DNA of 64,000 nucleotides from Chelatococcus sp. HY11 (GTDB taxonomy: Bacteria; Pseudomonadota; Alphaproteobacteria; Rhizobiales; Beijerinckiaceae). Location of the stretch: positions 1 to 64,000 of the forward strand of contig NZ_JAHBRX010000002.1 in the NCBI RefSeq assembly GCF_018398335.1. The letters are read 5' to 3'. A program made the translations under genes and the position numbers. Of the stretch, positions 8,647 through 17,154 are shown one piece after another (position 1 is the stretch's first letter; each line of letters opens with the position of its first letter). The notes below the pieces were generated by a model. It was given only the letters and a program-made list of their open reading frames with translations. It was not told the origin of the DNA and ran no database searches.

Positions 8647-9987
8647 ATGAAGCATGTCGCACCCCCCAAGGGCAGCGCCAAAGCACCGGCAGGCGCCACA
8701 AAGATCCGCTATGTCATCTTGACGCTGTGTTTCTTTGGGCTCGTCATCAACTATCTCGACAGGGCCAACATGAGCGTGGCCTTGCCCTATATCGACGCCG
8801 AGCTCCAGCTCAATCTCACCAATACGGAAAAGGGCCTCATCCTCGGGGCGTTCTTCTGGGCCTATGACGGCATGATGCTGTTCGCGGGCTGGTTCACGGA
8901 CAAGGTCGGATCGCGCCGGGCCTTCACGCTCGCGGCCATCTGGTGGTCTATCTTCACCGCTTTGACGCCGCTCGCCAAGAGCTTCTGGGGATTCTTCGCC
9001 TTCCGCTTCATGCTGGGCGCCGGTGAGGCACCGGCCTATCCCAGCGCCACGAAGGCGGCTTCGCGCTGGTTTCCGGTGGGTGAACGCGCATTCTCGACGG
9101 CGGTGATCGACTCCGGCTCGCGCGTCGGCACGGTTCTGTCGCTGCCGATCGTGACGAGCCTGATCGCCCTGACCACCTGGCACTATTCGTTCGTCGTGTT
9201 GGGCGTGGTTGGTCTCATCTGGGCGGGCGTCTGGTATTGGTATTATCGCGATCCCACCGAGCATACCTCGGCCAATGATCTCGAGCGCCAGTATATCGCT
9301 GAGAACGGCAGCCGTAGCGAGGCGAGCGACAACAGTGAGGCCGCGAAGATCCCGTGGTCCCAGCTGTTCCGCTATCGCACGGTTTGGGGGATGATGTTGG
9401 GCTTCTTCTGCCTGAATTTCGTTATCTACTTCTTCCTGACTTGGTTCCCCGATTATCTCAAGACCGCCCGGGGGCTCAACCTGACGCAGCTCGGCACCCT
9501 CGGTATGCTGCCCGGCCTCGCCGCGGTCGTGACGGCCTGGGCTGCCGGGGCTTATGCCGACAGGCTCATCCGCGGTGGTGCCAACGTCACCGTTGTGCGC
9601 AAGGTCGTGATGGTGGGTGGGCTTCTCGGTGGGGCGGCCATCCTGCCGGCCGCATTTGCATCAACCGTCTATATGGCGCTGTTCTTCCTCGCCATTTCCT
9701 ACAGCAGCCTGGCCGTCGCCGCGACAGGCATCTGGTCTTTGCCAGCCGATGTGGCGCCAAGCTCGAACCATGTCGCCTCGATCGGTGGAATCCAGAACTT
9801 CGCGTCGAATATCGCCGGCATCGTCAGCCCGTTCATGTTCGGCTTCCTGCTCGACAAGTTCCATGGCGACTACACGCCGTCCTTCGCGGTGGCGGCGGGC
9901 TTCGCGGTTCTCGGGGCGTTCTCCTACGCCTTCATCGTCGGCCGGGCTGAGCCTTTGCCGCTCTTGACCAGCAAGGCTGGTCGTTAA
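8647..9987 (+). CDS. MFS transporter, anion:cation symporter (sugar-acid) family
   Basis: A 446-residue inner-membrane protein with about 12 hydrophobic segments. The ATG at 8647 follows CAAGGGAG; an upstream in-frame start at 8581 is not needed. Family markers are LVINYLDRANMSVALP in helix 1, the loop DKVGSRRAFTL after helix 2, and FRFMLGAGEAPAYPSATKAA, all typical of glucarate/galactonate/hexuronate importers. It follows the fuconate-dehydratase-type gene by 145 bases and probably supplies its substrate. Specificity is inferred from context. Confidence 0.9.
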   Translation: MKHVAPPKGSAKAPAGATKIRYVILTLCFFGLVINYLDRANMSVALPYIDAELQLNLTNTEKGLILGAFFWAYDGMMLFAGWFTDKVGSRRAFTLAAIWWSIFTALTPLAKSFWGFFAFRFMLGAGEAPAYPSATKAASRWFPVGERAFSTAVIDSGSRVGTVLSLPIVTSLIALTTWHYSFVVLGVVGLIWAGVWYWYYRDPTEHTSANDLERQYIAENGSRSEASDNSEAAKIPWSQLFRYRTVWGMMLGFFCLNFVIYFFLTWFPDYLKTARGLNLTQLGTLGMLPGLAAVVTAWAAGAYADRLIRGGANVTVVRKVVMVGGLLGGAAILPAAFASTVYMALFFLAISYSSLAVAATGIWSLPADVAPSSNHVASIGGIQNFASNIAGIVSPFMFGFLLDKFHGDYTPSFAVAAGFAVLGAFSYAFIVGRAEPLPLLTSKAGR

Positions 9988-10205
9988 GGAACGAAAAGGC
10001 CTCTCAAGGGCCTGCAAGGCCACCGACTTGCATGGGAAGGGCCAGCGAGAGGAATGGCCGCGCCTAGGCTGAAGGGCACTTGAGGCGATCTGAAATCCGC
10101 GCGCCGTGTCACAGTTTTGTGGCGCGGCGCGATGCGCTGCGGGACTTAGCTTCAAGGCGATGACGCACCTGACGATCTCATCACCTAACGCAGACACTTT
10201 CCGCT

Positions 10206-10946
10206 TCAGCTCTTGCGAGGGCGCCGTGTCGACGCGCTCGCTGCGTCTTGTTCCTCACGGGCCAAAAGGGCCTTCTCCATGTTGGCGCGTGAGGCTTGGA
10301 TATGCCGGCGCATCAGCATTTCAGCCAGATCCGCGTCGCGATCAGCAATCGCGGCCGCGATACGCTGGTGTTCGATAAAGGCGCGCTGTGCCCGGCCGCT
10401 GACGACAGCATGCTGATAGCGGTAGAGGCGGATCAACTGATAATATTCATCGCACAAGAGATGAAAAAGGCTCGCGCTCCGGCTGTAGCGCACGATCGCG
10501 AAATGGAAGTCCTCGTCGGCGCCATTCTGAACATAGCCCCCCGAGCCCCGATTGAGCTGCGCTTCATGCGCCTCAAGCATCGCATAGAGTTCATCCACCT
10601 GTGCGTCGGTGATCCGCCCAGCCGCCTCGCGTGCCGCCAGTCCCTCGAGAACTTCGCGGATGGCGAAAGTCTCGCTCATCATATCTTGGGTAATGATGAC
10701 AACGCGCGCGCCGAGGCGCGGTGAGCGGGTCACGAGGCGTCGCTCCTCCAGCCGCCTGATGGCCTCGCGAAGCGGCCCGCGGCTGACGCCGAGCCGACGT
10801 GACAAATCAGGCTCGCTCAGTTTCGCGCCAGGTTTAATCTCCCCCCGCACGATGGCGTCACTGATTTGCCTGAAAGCACGATCGGACAATGTTTGCTCGT
10901 CGCCGGCCGCGCCTTCCGAAAAAGTGCTGTCCACGGTGTCATCCAT
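10206..10946 (-). CDS. GntR-family transcriptional regulator (FCD/FadR subgroup)
   Basis: A 246-residue regulator. Residues about 20-85 form the winged helix (LSRRLGVSRGPLREAIRRLE), and about 90-230 the all-helical FCD ligand-binding domain, with metal-binding type residues in DEDFHFAIV and in EHQRIAAAI...MRRHI. It is divergent from the isocitrate-lyase-family gene; the 195-base gap carries three TGTyGACA sites. It probably represses itself and that lyase, with a carboxylic acid as effector. That is inference from the family. Confidence 0.92.
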   Translation of the reverse strand: MDDTVDSTFSEGAAGDEQTLSDRAFRQISDAIVRGEIKPGAKLSEPDLSRRLGVSRGPLREAIRRLEERRLVTRSPRLGARVVIITQDMMSETFAIREVLEGLAAREAAGRITDAQVDELYAMLEAHEAQLNRGSGGYVQNGADEDFHFAIVRYSRSASLFHLLCDEYYQLIRLYRYQHAVVSGRAQRAFIEHQRIAAAIADRDADLAEMLMRRHIQASRANMEKALLAREEQDAASASTRRPRKS

Positions 10947-10975
10947 GCCGGGAACTTAGGGGAACGCCATCGAGA

Positions 10976-11083
10976 TGTCGACAAGCCAAGGGTCAAGCCT
11001 TGCGATGCATAATTGTCGACAGAATTATATCTGAATCATCAGAATTTTCAGGGCATGGCTAATCAGGTCAATTTTTGTTGACA
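10976..11083. promoter_or_regulatory. Three TGTyGACA operator-like sites between gntR and the lyase gene
   Basis: TGTCGACA at 10976-10983, TGTCGACA at 11014-11021 and TGTTGACA at 11076-11083. The third sits in a longer inverted repeat TTTTGT-TG-ACAAAA (11073-11086). The core fits the GT...AC palindromes bound by FCD-type GntR proteins. Start-to-start spacings are 38 and 62 bases. Confidence 0.6.
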
Positions 11084-11141
11084 AAATACCAGCGGTCCAG
11101 AAAATGATCTGGAATGGTGATCGGGTACTGGCGACAAGCGC

Positions 11142-12032
11142 ATGACGCATCTTGAACGTGGGAAAAGACTTCGCGTAGCCGTGGAGGAACGCCGGGCGTT
11201 GCTCGCTCCGGGCGCAGCCAACGCCTTGACGGCAAGGATCGCGGAGGATCTCGGATACGAGACGGTCTATATCACCGGCGCCGGCATCGCTAATACGGGT
11301 TATGGCGTTCCCGATATCGGTCTGACCACCGTAACGGAGGTCGCCAATACAGTGGCGGCGATTTCCGACTGCTGTGATCTGCCGCTCATCGTTGATGCCG
11401 ATACCGGCTTCGGCAATCCCTTGAACATGATCAGGACCGTCCGTCTGCTCGAGCGCGCCGGTGCGAATGCGTTGCAGATCGAGGACCAACAGTTTCCCAA
11501 ACGCTGCGGACACTTCGCCGGCAAGTCCGTGATCTCGCGCGCCGAGATGTGCGAGAAGGTCAAGGCGGCAGTTGACAGTCGCTCCACAGAGGATCTTCTG
11601 ATCATCGCGAGAACGGACGCCTGTGCCATTGAAGGTCTCGACGCGGCGCTTGACCGCGCCGCAGCCTATATCGAGGCAGGGGCCGATATTACATTCGTCG
11701 AGGCCCCGACAAGCGAGGCCCAACTGCGGGAGATCGTCAAGCGCCTGGCAGCCCCGCAGGTCATCAATCTGGTGATCGGCGGCAAGACACCGCTTCTTTC
11801 CCAAACTGTGTTGAGGGAAATCGGTTTTTCCCTGGTTCTCTACGCCAACGCGGCGTTGCAGGCGTCTATTGTCGCCATTCGCGATGTCCTGTCGGGAATT
11901 CGCGCCGAGGGCGGTGCAGAGACGGTGCTCCATCGGTTGGCGACGTTCGAGGATCGGCAAAACGTGGTGCGCAAATCTTACTGGGACGGTCTTGAAAGGC
12001 GCTATGTCGACGAGCCCGGCGCTCCAGGTTGA
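11142..12032 (+). CDS. Isocitrate lyase/PEP mutase-family C-C lyase
   Basis: A 296-residue TIM-barrel enzyme. Metal-binding DADTGFG is at residues 85-91, acidic ED at 114-115, and the lyase motif KRCGH at 120-124 with the catalytic Cys122. The Cys favours a lyase (methylisocitrate, dimethylmalate or related 2-hydroxy acids) over a phosphonomutase. Overall length suits 2,3-dimethylmalate lyase or oxaloacetate-decarboxylase-like members. It stands alone, controlled apparently by the divergent GntR gene. Substrate is not determinable from sequence. No clear ribosome site precedes the ATG. Confidence 0.85.
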   Translation: MTHLERGKRLRVAVEERRALLAPGAANALTARIAEDLGYETVYITGAGIANTGYGVPDIGLTTVTEVANTVAAISDCCDLPLIVDADTGFGNPLNMIRTVRLLERAGANALQIEDQQFPKRCGHFAGKSVISRAEMCEKVKAAVDSRSTEDLLIIARTDACAIEGLDAALDRAAAYIEAGADITFVEAPTSEAQLREIVKRLAAPQVINLVIGGKTPLLSQTVLREIGFSLVLYANAALQASIVAIRDVLSGIRAEGGAETVLHRLATFEDRQNVVRKSYWDGLERRYVDEPGAPG

Positions 12033-12195
12033 GTGCTGAAGCGCTGTCCACCATTCTGGAGCATCTGAACGCAAGGCGGTCGGAACTCAATCACGCTGGT
12101 CAGCGTCCACGATCTGACGTTGGATGACTGTCCGCAAGCCGTCGATCTTATGATAAACTCATCGTGGCGGTTGAACCAACGATGCGTGATAAGCC

Positions 12196-13008
12196 ATGTT
12201 GGAAACTGACAGGGTGTTCGCGGGCTCGATTCCGGAAAATTATGACCGGTATATGGTGCCGTTGATTTTCGAGCCCTATGCGGCCGACATGGCGCGACGC
12301 GCGGCATCTCTCTCACCATCCGCGGTCCTGGAAACCGCCGCGGGTAGCGGCGTCGTCACCCGGGCGTTGGCTCCGAGACTGCCATCGGCTGCGCGCTATG
12401 TCGTGACCGATCTCAACCAGCCGATGCTAGACTATGCCGCCTCGCAGCAAGCGCCGGACGCGCGCGTCAAATGGCGCTGCGCGGATGCGTTGGCTCTGCC
12501 ATTTGACGATGCCGCCTTCGATCTCGTGTGTTGTCAATTCGGCGCGATGTTCTTTCCCGATCGTCTGTCTGCTTACCGTGAAGCAAGGCGCGTGTTGAAG
12601 CCCGGGGGATGCTTCTTGCTCAGCGTATGGGATCGCATAGAGGAGAATGTTTTTGCGGACGACGTGACGAATGCTCTCGCCAAGATTTTTCCTGACGATC
12701 CGCCGCGCTTTCTGGCCCGAACGCCCCATGGCTATCACGACACGGACTTGATCCGAGATGAGCTGGGGAGGGCAGGCTTTTCCCATGTGACTGTCGAGAC
12801 GAGATCTGAACAAAGCCGTGCGTCTTCGTCGCGTATTCCCGCCGTGGCTTACTGCCAGGGAACTCTGCTTCGCAACGAGATAGAGGCCCGAGAACCAGGC
12901 AAGCTAGACCATACAACCGATTACGTCGAAGCCGCGATCGCAGACAAGCATGGCCGTGGCGCAGTCGCCGCCAAAATGCAGGCGCATGTCATCACGGCGA
13001 TTTCCTGA
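12196..13008 (+). CDS. Class I SAM-dependent methyltransferase
   Basis: A 270-residue protein with a Rossmann-type methyltransferase fold. Motif I VLETAAGSGVVTRAL is at about residues 44-58, the acidic end of strand 2 at TDLNQPML, CADALALPFDDAAFDLVCCQ around 95-115, and the post-III segment LKPGGCFLLSVWD. The start region FAGSIPENYDRYMVPLIFEPYA is common to a family of small-molecule methyltransferases. It is 163 bases past the lyase gene and converges on the polyamine-type importer; no functional link is evident. Substrate unknown. Confidence 0.82.
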   Translation: MLETDRVFAGSIPENYDRYMVPLIFEPYAADMARRAASLSPSAVLETAAGSGVVTRALAPRLPSAARYVVTDLNQPMLDYAASQQAPDARVKWRCADALALPFDDAAFDLVCCQFGAMFFPDRLSAYREARRVLKPGGCFLLSVWDRIEENVFADDVTNALAKIFPDDPPRFLARTPHGYHDTDLIRDELGRAGFSHVTVETRSEQSRASSSRIPAVAYCQGTLLRNEIEAREPGKLDHTTDYVEAAIADKHGRGAVAAKMQAHVITAIS

Positions 13009-13190
13009 ATATTCCGGGATCCTATCCCTGGTCGTGATGTTTCTCCAGCCTCCGCAGCTGTGGGCGACGTGCGGTGACGCGAGATCGAAGGTCATGCGCT
13101 GGCTTGGCGGAACTGCCCCGTGTAGACACCGGGTACTTTGCTAAGCTCAGGCGTCCAACAGATGATCCCGCTGGATATAACGTCATGTGA

Positions 13191-14279
13191 TCAGACATGG
13201 CCGGGGAAGGCCAGCGCATCTTCCGCGCGCCACGCCACCGAGACCCGATCACCGGGCGCGGGGATGCCGCCTGCAGCGGTGTTGTTCAGCACCGTCGCGC
13301 GCAGGGTGAGCCCGAGGGCGGACAGGGTGATCTGAAACCGATCGCCGATGAGCGCGGTATGTTCCACGGTGCCCGGCAGCCCTGCCGCGTCGCGCCCGAG
13401 GCGGATGTTCTCCGGTCGTACCATGAGCGTGGCGGGGCCAGGGGACAGATGCGACTGGGACAGAGGAAAATCACGTGTTGCCTCGACGAGATGAAACATC
13501 GATCCGGCGGAGGTCGGCCTGGTCTCACCATGGAGCCTGTTGGTCTCGCCAACGAAATCGGCCACGAATGGTGTCGCCGGCTGGTTGTAGAGGTCGAGCG
13601 GCCTGCCGATCTGTTCGATCCGCCCGGCATTCATCACGGCAATGCGATCCGACATCGTCATCGCCTCCGCCTGATCATGCGTGACGAGAATCGTCGTGAC
13701 GCCAAGTCTTTTCTGTAGACTGCGTATCTCGATCTGGACGGACGCCCTGAGCTTGGCGTCCAGCGCCGCGAGAGGTTCATCGAGCAGCAGGATCGTCGGT
13801 TCCACGACGATGGCGCGTGCCAGCGCCACACGTTGCTGCTGGCCACCTGAGAGTTGCGCCGGCCGCCTTTCGGCGAAGGTCGTCATCTGGACGAGATCCA
13901 GGGCGTGGGCAACGCGCCTGGCAACCACAGCTTTGTCGAGGCGCCGCATCTTGAGGCCGAAGGCGACATTTTGCGCGACGCTCATGTGGGGAAAGAGCGC
14001 GTAGCTTTGGAAGACCACGCTGATGTCCCGCTTCCAGGGCGCCGTTTCCACGAGTGAGCGATCGTCAACGCGGATGTCACCGCGATCCGCGTTGATAAGG
14101 CCCGCGATACACCGCAACAGGGTCGTCTTGCCGCAACCTGAGGGACCGAGCAGGGCGATGAATTCGCCGGGCGCCGCGTCGAGATTGATGTCACGCAGCG
14201 CGGGGGCGCCATCGTAGGATTTGGCGACATCCCGGATCGCGATGCGCCCACGCGTCGGGCGGGGGGCGGGTTCAGCCAT
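13191..14279 (-). CDS. Polyamine/opine-type ABC transporter ATP-binding protein (PotA-like)
   Basis: A 362-residue ATPase. Walker [17 protein letters not shown] lies near residues 45-60, the Q-loop in VFQSYALFPHMSVAQN, signature [16 protein letters not shown], Walker B LLLDEPLAALDA, and switch LVTHDQAEA. A C-terminal TOBE domain includes MVRPENIRLG. The ATG at 14279 overlaps the upstream permease stop by 8 bases; a longer in-frame start would run deep into the permease gene and adds non-family sequence. Last gene of the SBP-permease-permease-ATPase operon. Confidence 0.93.
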   Translation of the reverse strand: MAEPAPRPTRGRIAIRDVAKSYDGAPALRDINLDAAPGEFIALLGPSGCGKTTLLRCIAGLINADRGDIRVDDRSLVETAPWKRDISVVFQSYALFPHMSVAQNVAFGLKMRRLDKAVVARRVAHALDLVQMTTFAERRPAQLSGGQQQRVALARAIVVEPTILLLDEPLAALDAKLRASVQIEIRSLQKRLGVTTILVTHDQAEAMTMSDRIAVMNAGRIEQIGRPLDLYNQPATPFVADFVGETNRLHGETRPTSAGSMFHLVEATRDFPLSQSHLSPGPATLMVRPENIRLGRDAAGLPGTVEHTALIGDRFQITLSALGLTLRATVLNNTAAGGIPAPGDRVSVAWRAEDALAFPGHV

Positions 14280-15096
14280 TGCGGCGCTGTTCCTGGTTGC
14301 TCGGCAGGGTGAGGTTGCGCAGTCCATAGGTGTATTCGAGCGCGATAAGCCCGATGATGACAATGATCATCTTGACCACGGAAATCGCCGCGACGGCGGG
14401 ATCGTAGTTGTTGACGAGATAGCCGAGTATCGCGACCGGAAGTGTCATCGACCGCGCGTTGGACAGCAGCAGCGAAATCGCGACTTCGTCAAAGGAAATC
14501 AGGAAGGCAAACATTCCTCCCGCGAACAGCGCGGGTCGGAGCATCGGCAATGTCACATGCCAGAAGGTCGCGAGCGGCGGCGCGCCGAGGGTGTAGGAGG
14601 CCTCCTCGATCCGAGGGTCTGTGCTCGCATAGACGGCCACGATCGTGCGCAGGAGATAGGGGATGGTGATCACGACATGGCCGATCACGAGGCCCGTGAA
14701 GGTGTTTCCGAGGCCGATGGCGCTGAGGTAGAACAGCAAGGCTATCGCCAGGATGAGCGCCGGCATGCTGAGCGGCGACAGGAGAAAGGTCTGGATCGCC
14801 GTCGAGAAGCGAAAGGGATGCCGGACGAGGGCGATGGCGGCGGGTACCGCGACAATCGCGGCAAACACGGTCGCCATCAACCCGAGCACGACGCTGTTCC
14901 ACATGGGCCGCATGAAGGCGGGGTCGGCCAGAACCTGCTCAAACCACCGTAGCGAGAAGCCGGGGGGCGGGAAGGATACGAAGCTTGCGGATGAAAAGGC
15001 GACGACGAAGACGATCGCCTGCGGCGCCATGATGAACAGGGCGGCGAGGACGACATAGATCCTCAAGCCTTTGCCGAGTTTCTCGACCTGCCTCAT
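14272..15096 (-). CDS. ABC transporter permease (PotC-like)
   Basis: A 274-residue inner-membrane permease with about six hydrophobic segments. The cytoplasmic EAA loop is EEASYTLGAPPLATFWHVTLP, of the polyamine/2-aminoethylphosphonate type. Its ATG overlaps the stop of the preceding permease by 4 bases (ATGA), indicating translational coupling. It pairs with the permease at 15093-15935. Confidence 0.92.
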   Translation of the reverse strand: MRQVEKLGKGLRIYVVLAALFIMAPQAIVFVVAFSSASFVSFPPPGFSLRWFEQVLADPAFMRPMWNSVVLGLMATVFAAIVAVPAAIALVRHPFRFSTAIQTFLLSPLSMPALILAIALLFYLSAIGLGNTFTGLVIGHVVITIPYLLRTIVAVYASTDPRIEEASYTLGAPPLATFWHVTLPMLRPALFAGGMFAFLISFDEVAISLLLSNARSMTLPVAILGYLVNNYDPAVAAISVVKMIIVIIGLIALEYTYGLRNLTLPSNQEQRRNG

Positions 15097-15935
15097 CGGC
15101 CAGCCCTCGACCCGGCGAGACGCAACTGCGCTGCGATCACGATGATAGCGGTGATGAGCAGGATATTGCCGAGGGCGGCCGCAAACGGCCAGTCCGACGC
15201 AAGGTTGAGTTGCTGATAGATGAGCAGCGGGAGAACCATCGTTGCATTGCTGCCCATGAGCATCACGGTCACGAAACTGCCCATGCTCAACGCGAAGACC
15301 AGCAGCATACCTGTCATGACGCCCTGGGCGCTGAGAGGTAGGACAACATGCATAAAACTTCTGAAAGGGGAGGCGCCAAGGGTCGTCGCGGCTTCCTCCA
15401 GCGCGCCGTCAATGCCTTCGAGCGTGCTGGCGATGGACAGTACCATGAACGGGAGGAGGACGTGGACCAGCGCCAGCCAGATCGCGAACCAGCCGCTGCC
15501 GATATTGACCGTATCGAGGTTGAGCGCCTTGAGGATCGCATTGATGACGCCACTGCGCCCCAGGATGATCATCCACCCAAAAGTGCGGACCACGACATTG
15601 ATGAGAAGCGGTGTAACGATCATGAAGATCAAGAGGCTTTTCGTGCGCCCCGACGACCGCGCGATGGCGAGAGCCAGGGGATAGCCCAGCACGAGCGTGG
15701 CCAAGGTGACCGCTATGCTCAGCGCGATCGTGACCCCGAGAACACCGAGATAATAGGTGTCGCCGAGCGCGCGCGCATATTGGTAGATCCCAAGGCCGTC
15801 CGGCGTCTCAAGACTGCGTCCGGTGTTGAGCGCGAGCGGCCCGACAAAGAACGCAAGAAGAAAAACGACAGCCGGCAGGGATAGAAGGAGGCCGGGTGCA
15901 ACACCCGGCCTCGCGCGAGCCGCTTCGGTCATCAC
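15093..15935 (-). CDS. ABC transporter permease (PotB-like)
   Basis: A 280-residue permease. Hydrophobic segments alternate with the EAA loop EEAATTLGASPFRSFMHVVLP. It begins 27 bases downstream of the binding-protein gene. A perfect 11-base-arm hairpin lies inside its first 16 codons and may lower its translation or transcription relative to the binding protein. The N-terminus MMTEAARARPGVAPGLLL allows the second Met as an alternative start. Confidence 0.92.
   Translation of the reverse strand: MMTEAARARPGVAPGLLLSLPAVVFLLAFFVGPLALNTGRSLETPDGLGIYQYARALGDTYYLGVLGVTIALSIAVTLATLVLGYPLALAIARSSGRTKSLLIFMIVTPLLINVVVRTFGWMIILGRSGVINAILKALNLDTVNIGSGWFAIWLALVHVLLPFMVLSIASTLEGIDGALEEAATTLGASPFRSFMHVVLPLSAQGVMTGMLLVFALSMGSFVTVMLMGSNATMVLPLLIYQQLNLASDWPFAAALGNILLITAIIVIAAQLRLAGSRAGR
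15888..15912. promoter_or_regulatory. Strong hairpin in the first codons of the PotB-like permease
   Basis: GAGGCCGGGTG (15888-15898) and CACCCGGCCTC (15902-15912) are perfect 11-base inverted copies around a CAA loop. On the transcribed strand it lies 24-48 bases into the permease gene, 51 bases past the binding-protein stop. No T-run follows, so it is more likely an mRNA stabiliser or attenuator than a terminator. Confidence 0.55.
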
Positions 15936-15962
15936 AGCATGCTACCGCCAGCGGTTGCCATG

Positions 15963-16994
15963 TCAGCGGATTTCCTTGTTCCAGCGATCAATCCACGCCG
16001 GGATCTTGTCGATGAACGATTTGAACTCTGGCTGGCGCACTTTCTCGAGTGGTGTTAGCTGGGCCTTCAGGGCGTCGGGATAGACGACCTTTGAATTGAC
16101 GACAGGATAGATGATGGTTTCGGCATGACCCAGCTGTGCCTTGGGCGAGAGCACACAGTCGATATACGTCCAGGCTGACTCAGGCGCGTTCTTGACTTTC
16201 GCCAACATGGCGGCGGACTGGAACGCGCCAGGTTCCGGAATATAGGCGCCGGCCCATTTGTTCTCATTGGCAAACGAATAGGCGCGCCCATCCCAGTAAA
16301 CGAGCAGGTCTATCTCCTTCGCCGCGAACATGTTCATGGCGTCGACCGGCGATGTCCAGAACTTAGCCACATGCGGCGCCATCGCCTTGTACTTCTCAAA
16401 GACGACATTCTCGTCGCCGCCGTAAAGGGTGCTGAGGAACCAGGTGAACATCGGTCCCCAAGCCATCGTGACCGCCGGGAAAGACACCCGATCGCCGAAC
16501 TTGCCGGCGATGACATCGTCAATCAGAGTCTTCCAGTCGGCGGGCGGCGTGGGGATCTTGTCCTTGTTGTACAGGACGATCATCGCCCCGAAGTTCTGAA
16601 TAGTGGCGAAGTCGTCCCATTGTTCACGGAAAATCTGCGGGACATCCTTGAGATTTGGCGCTTTGGCGGGGTCAAGCTTGTCAAGCAGCCCTTCGCGGCC
16701 GGCCCGAATGGCATCGATCTCGCTGAGCAGCGCCACATGGATCGGGGGATTCTTCGGATTCGCCCTGATCTTGCTCATGACATCGCTCGAATTGAGCACC
16801 AGGATCTCCGGCGACTGCCCGGTTTTTTCCTTGTAACAAGCCGCGAAATTCTTCTTCGCCGACTCCAGCCAGACACCGCCCGAGGCAACCACCACGAGAG
16901 GCTCCTGCGCCTTCACCGGCGCTGGCGCCAGCATACTCAGTCCCACTGCTCCCAAGCCCAGGGCGATTGCCGCAAGCCTTGCAAATCCGACCAT
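15963..16994 (-). CDS. Periplasmic solute-binding protein, polyamine/opine-type ABC importer
   Basis: A 343-residue exported protein. The ATG at 16994 gives a clean signal peptide, with hydrophobic residues 4-23 and cleavage after APVKA (residue 29); an upstream start at 17033 would bury it. The mature protein begins QEPLVVVASGGVW and carries segments typical of class-6/8 extracellular binding proteins (SEIDAIRAGREGLLDKLDPA, VYWDGRAYSFANENKWAGAY). First gene of the importer operon, divergent from an IclR regulator. Ligand unknown; related systems carry polyamines, opines or aminophosphonates. Confidence 0.9.
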   Translation of the reverse strand: MVGFARLAAIALGLGAVGLSMLAPAPVKAQEPLVVVASGGVWLESAKKNFAACYKEKTGQSPEILVLNSSDVMSKIRANPKNPPIHVALLSEIDAIRAGREGLLDKLDPAKAPNLKDVPQIFREQWDDFATIQNFGAMIVLYNKDKIPTPPADWKTLIDDVIAGKFGDRVSFPAVTMAWGPMFTWFLSTLYGGDENVVFEKYKAMAPHVAKFWTSPVDAMNMFAAKEIDLLVYWDGRAYSFANENKWAGAYIPEPGAFQSAAMLAKVKNAPESAWTYIDCVLSPKAQLGHAETIIYPVVNSKVVYPDALKAQLTPLEKVRQPEFKSFIDKIPAWIDRWNKEIR

Positions 16995-17154
16995 TCCCCA
17001 TGCTCCCTTGTCTCGCGATACCAGACCGTGCACCGGCGTCGCAACGCGAGGGATCGGTACAGAGGCAGGCTCAACTTGACGCTAGACTGCTCATCTTGTA
17101 CCAAATCTGTCAACCAGTTGCTGCAGATGAAACAATCACAGGGTTGATGCAATA

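Noticed and set aside
9988-10080. AGGCC/GGCCT repeats after the MFS gene as an intrinsic terminator
   Set aside because: Only 5-base alternative pairings and no T-run; too weak to annotate.
13016-13029. Near-palindrome around GAATATTC after the methyltransferase gene as a terminator
   Set aside because: The arms are short, with no T-run and little stem stability; probably chance.
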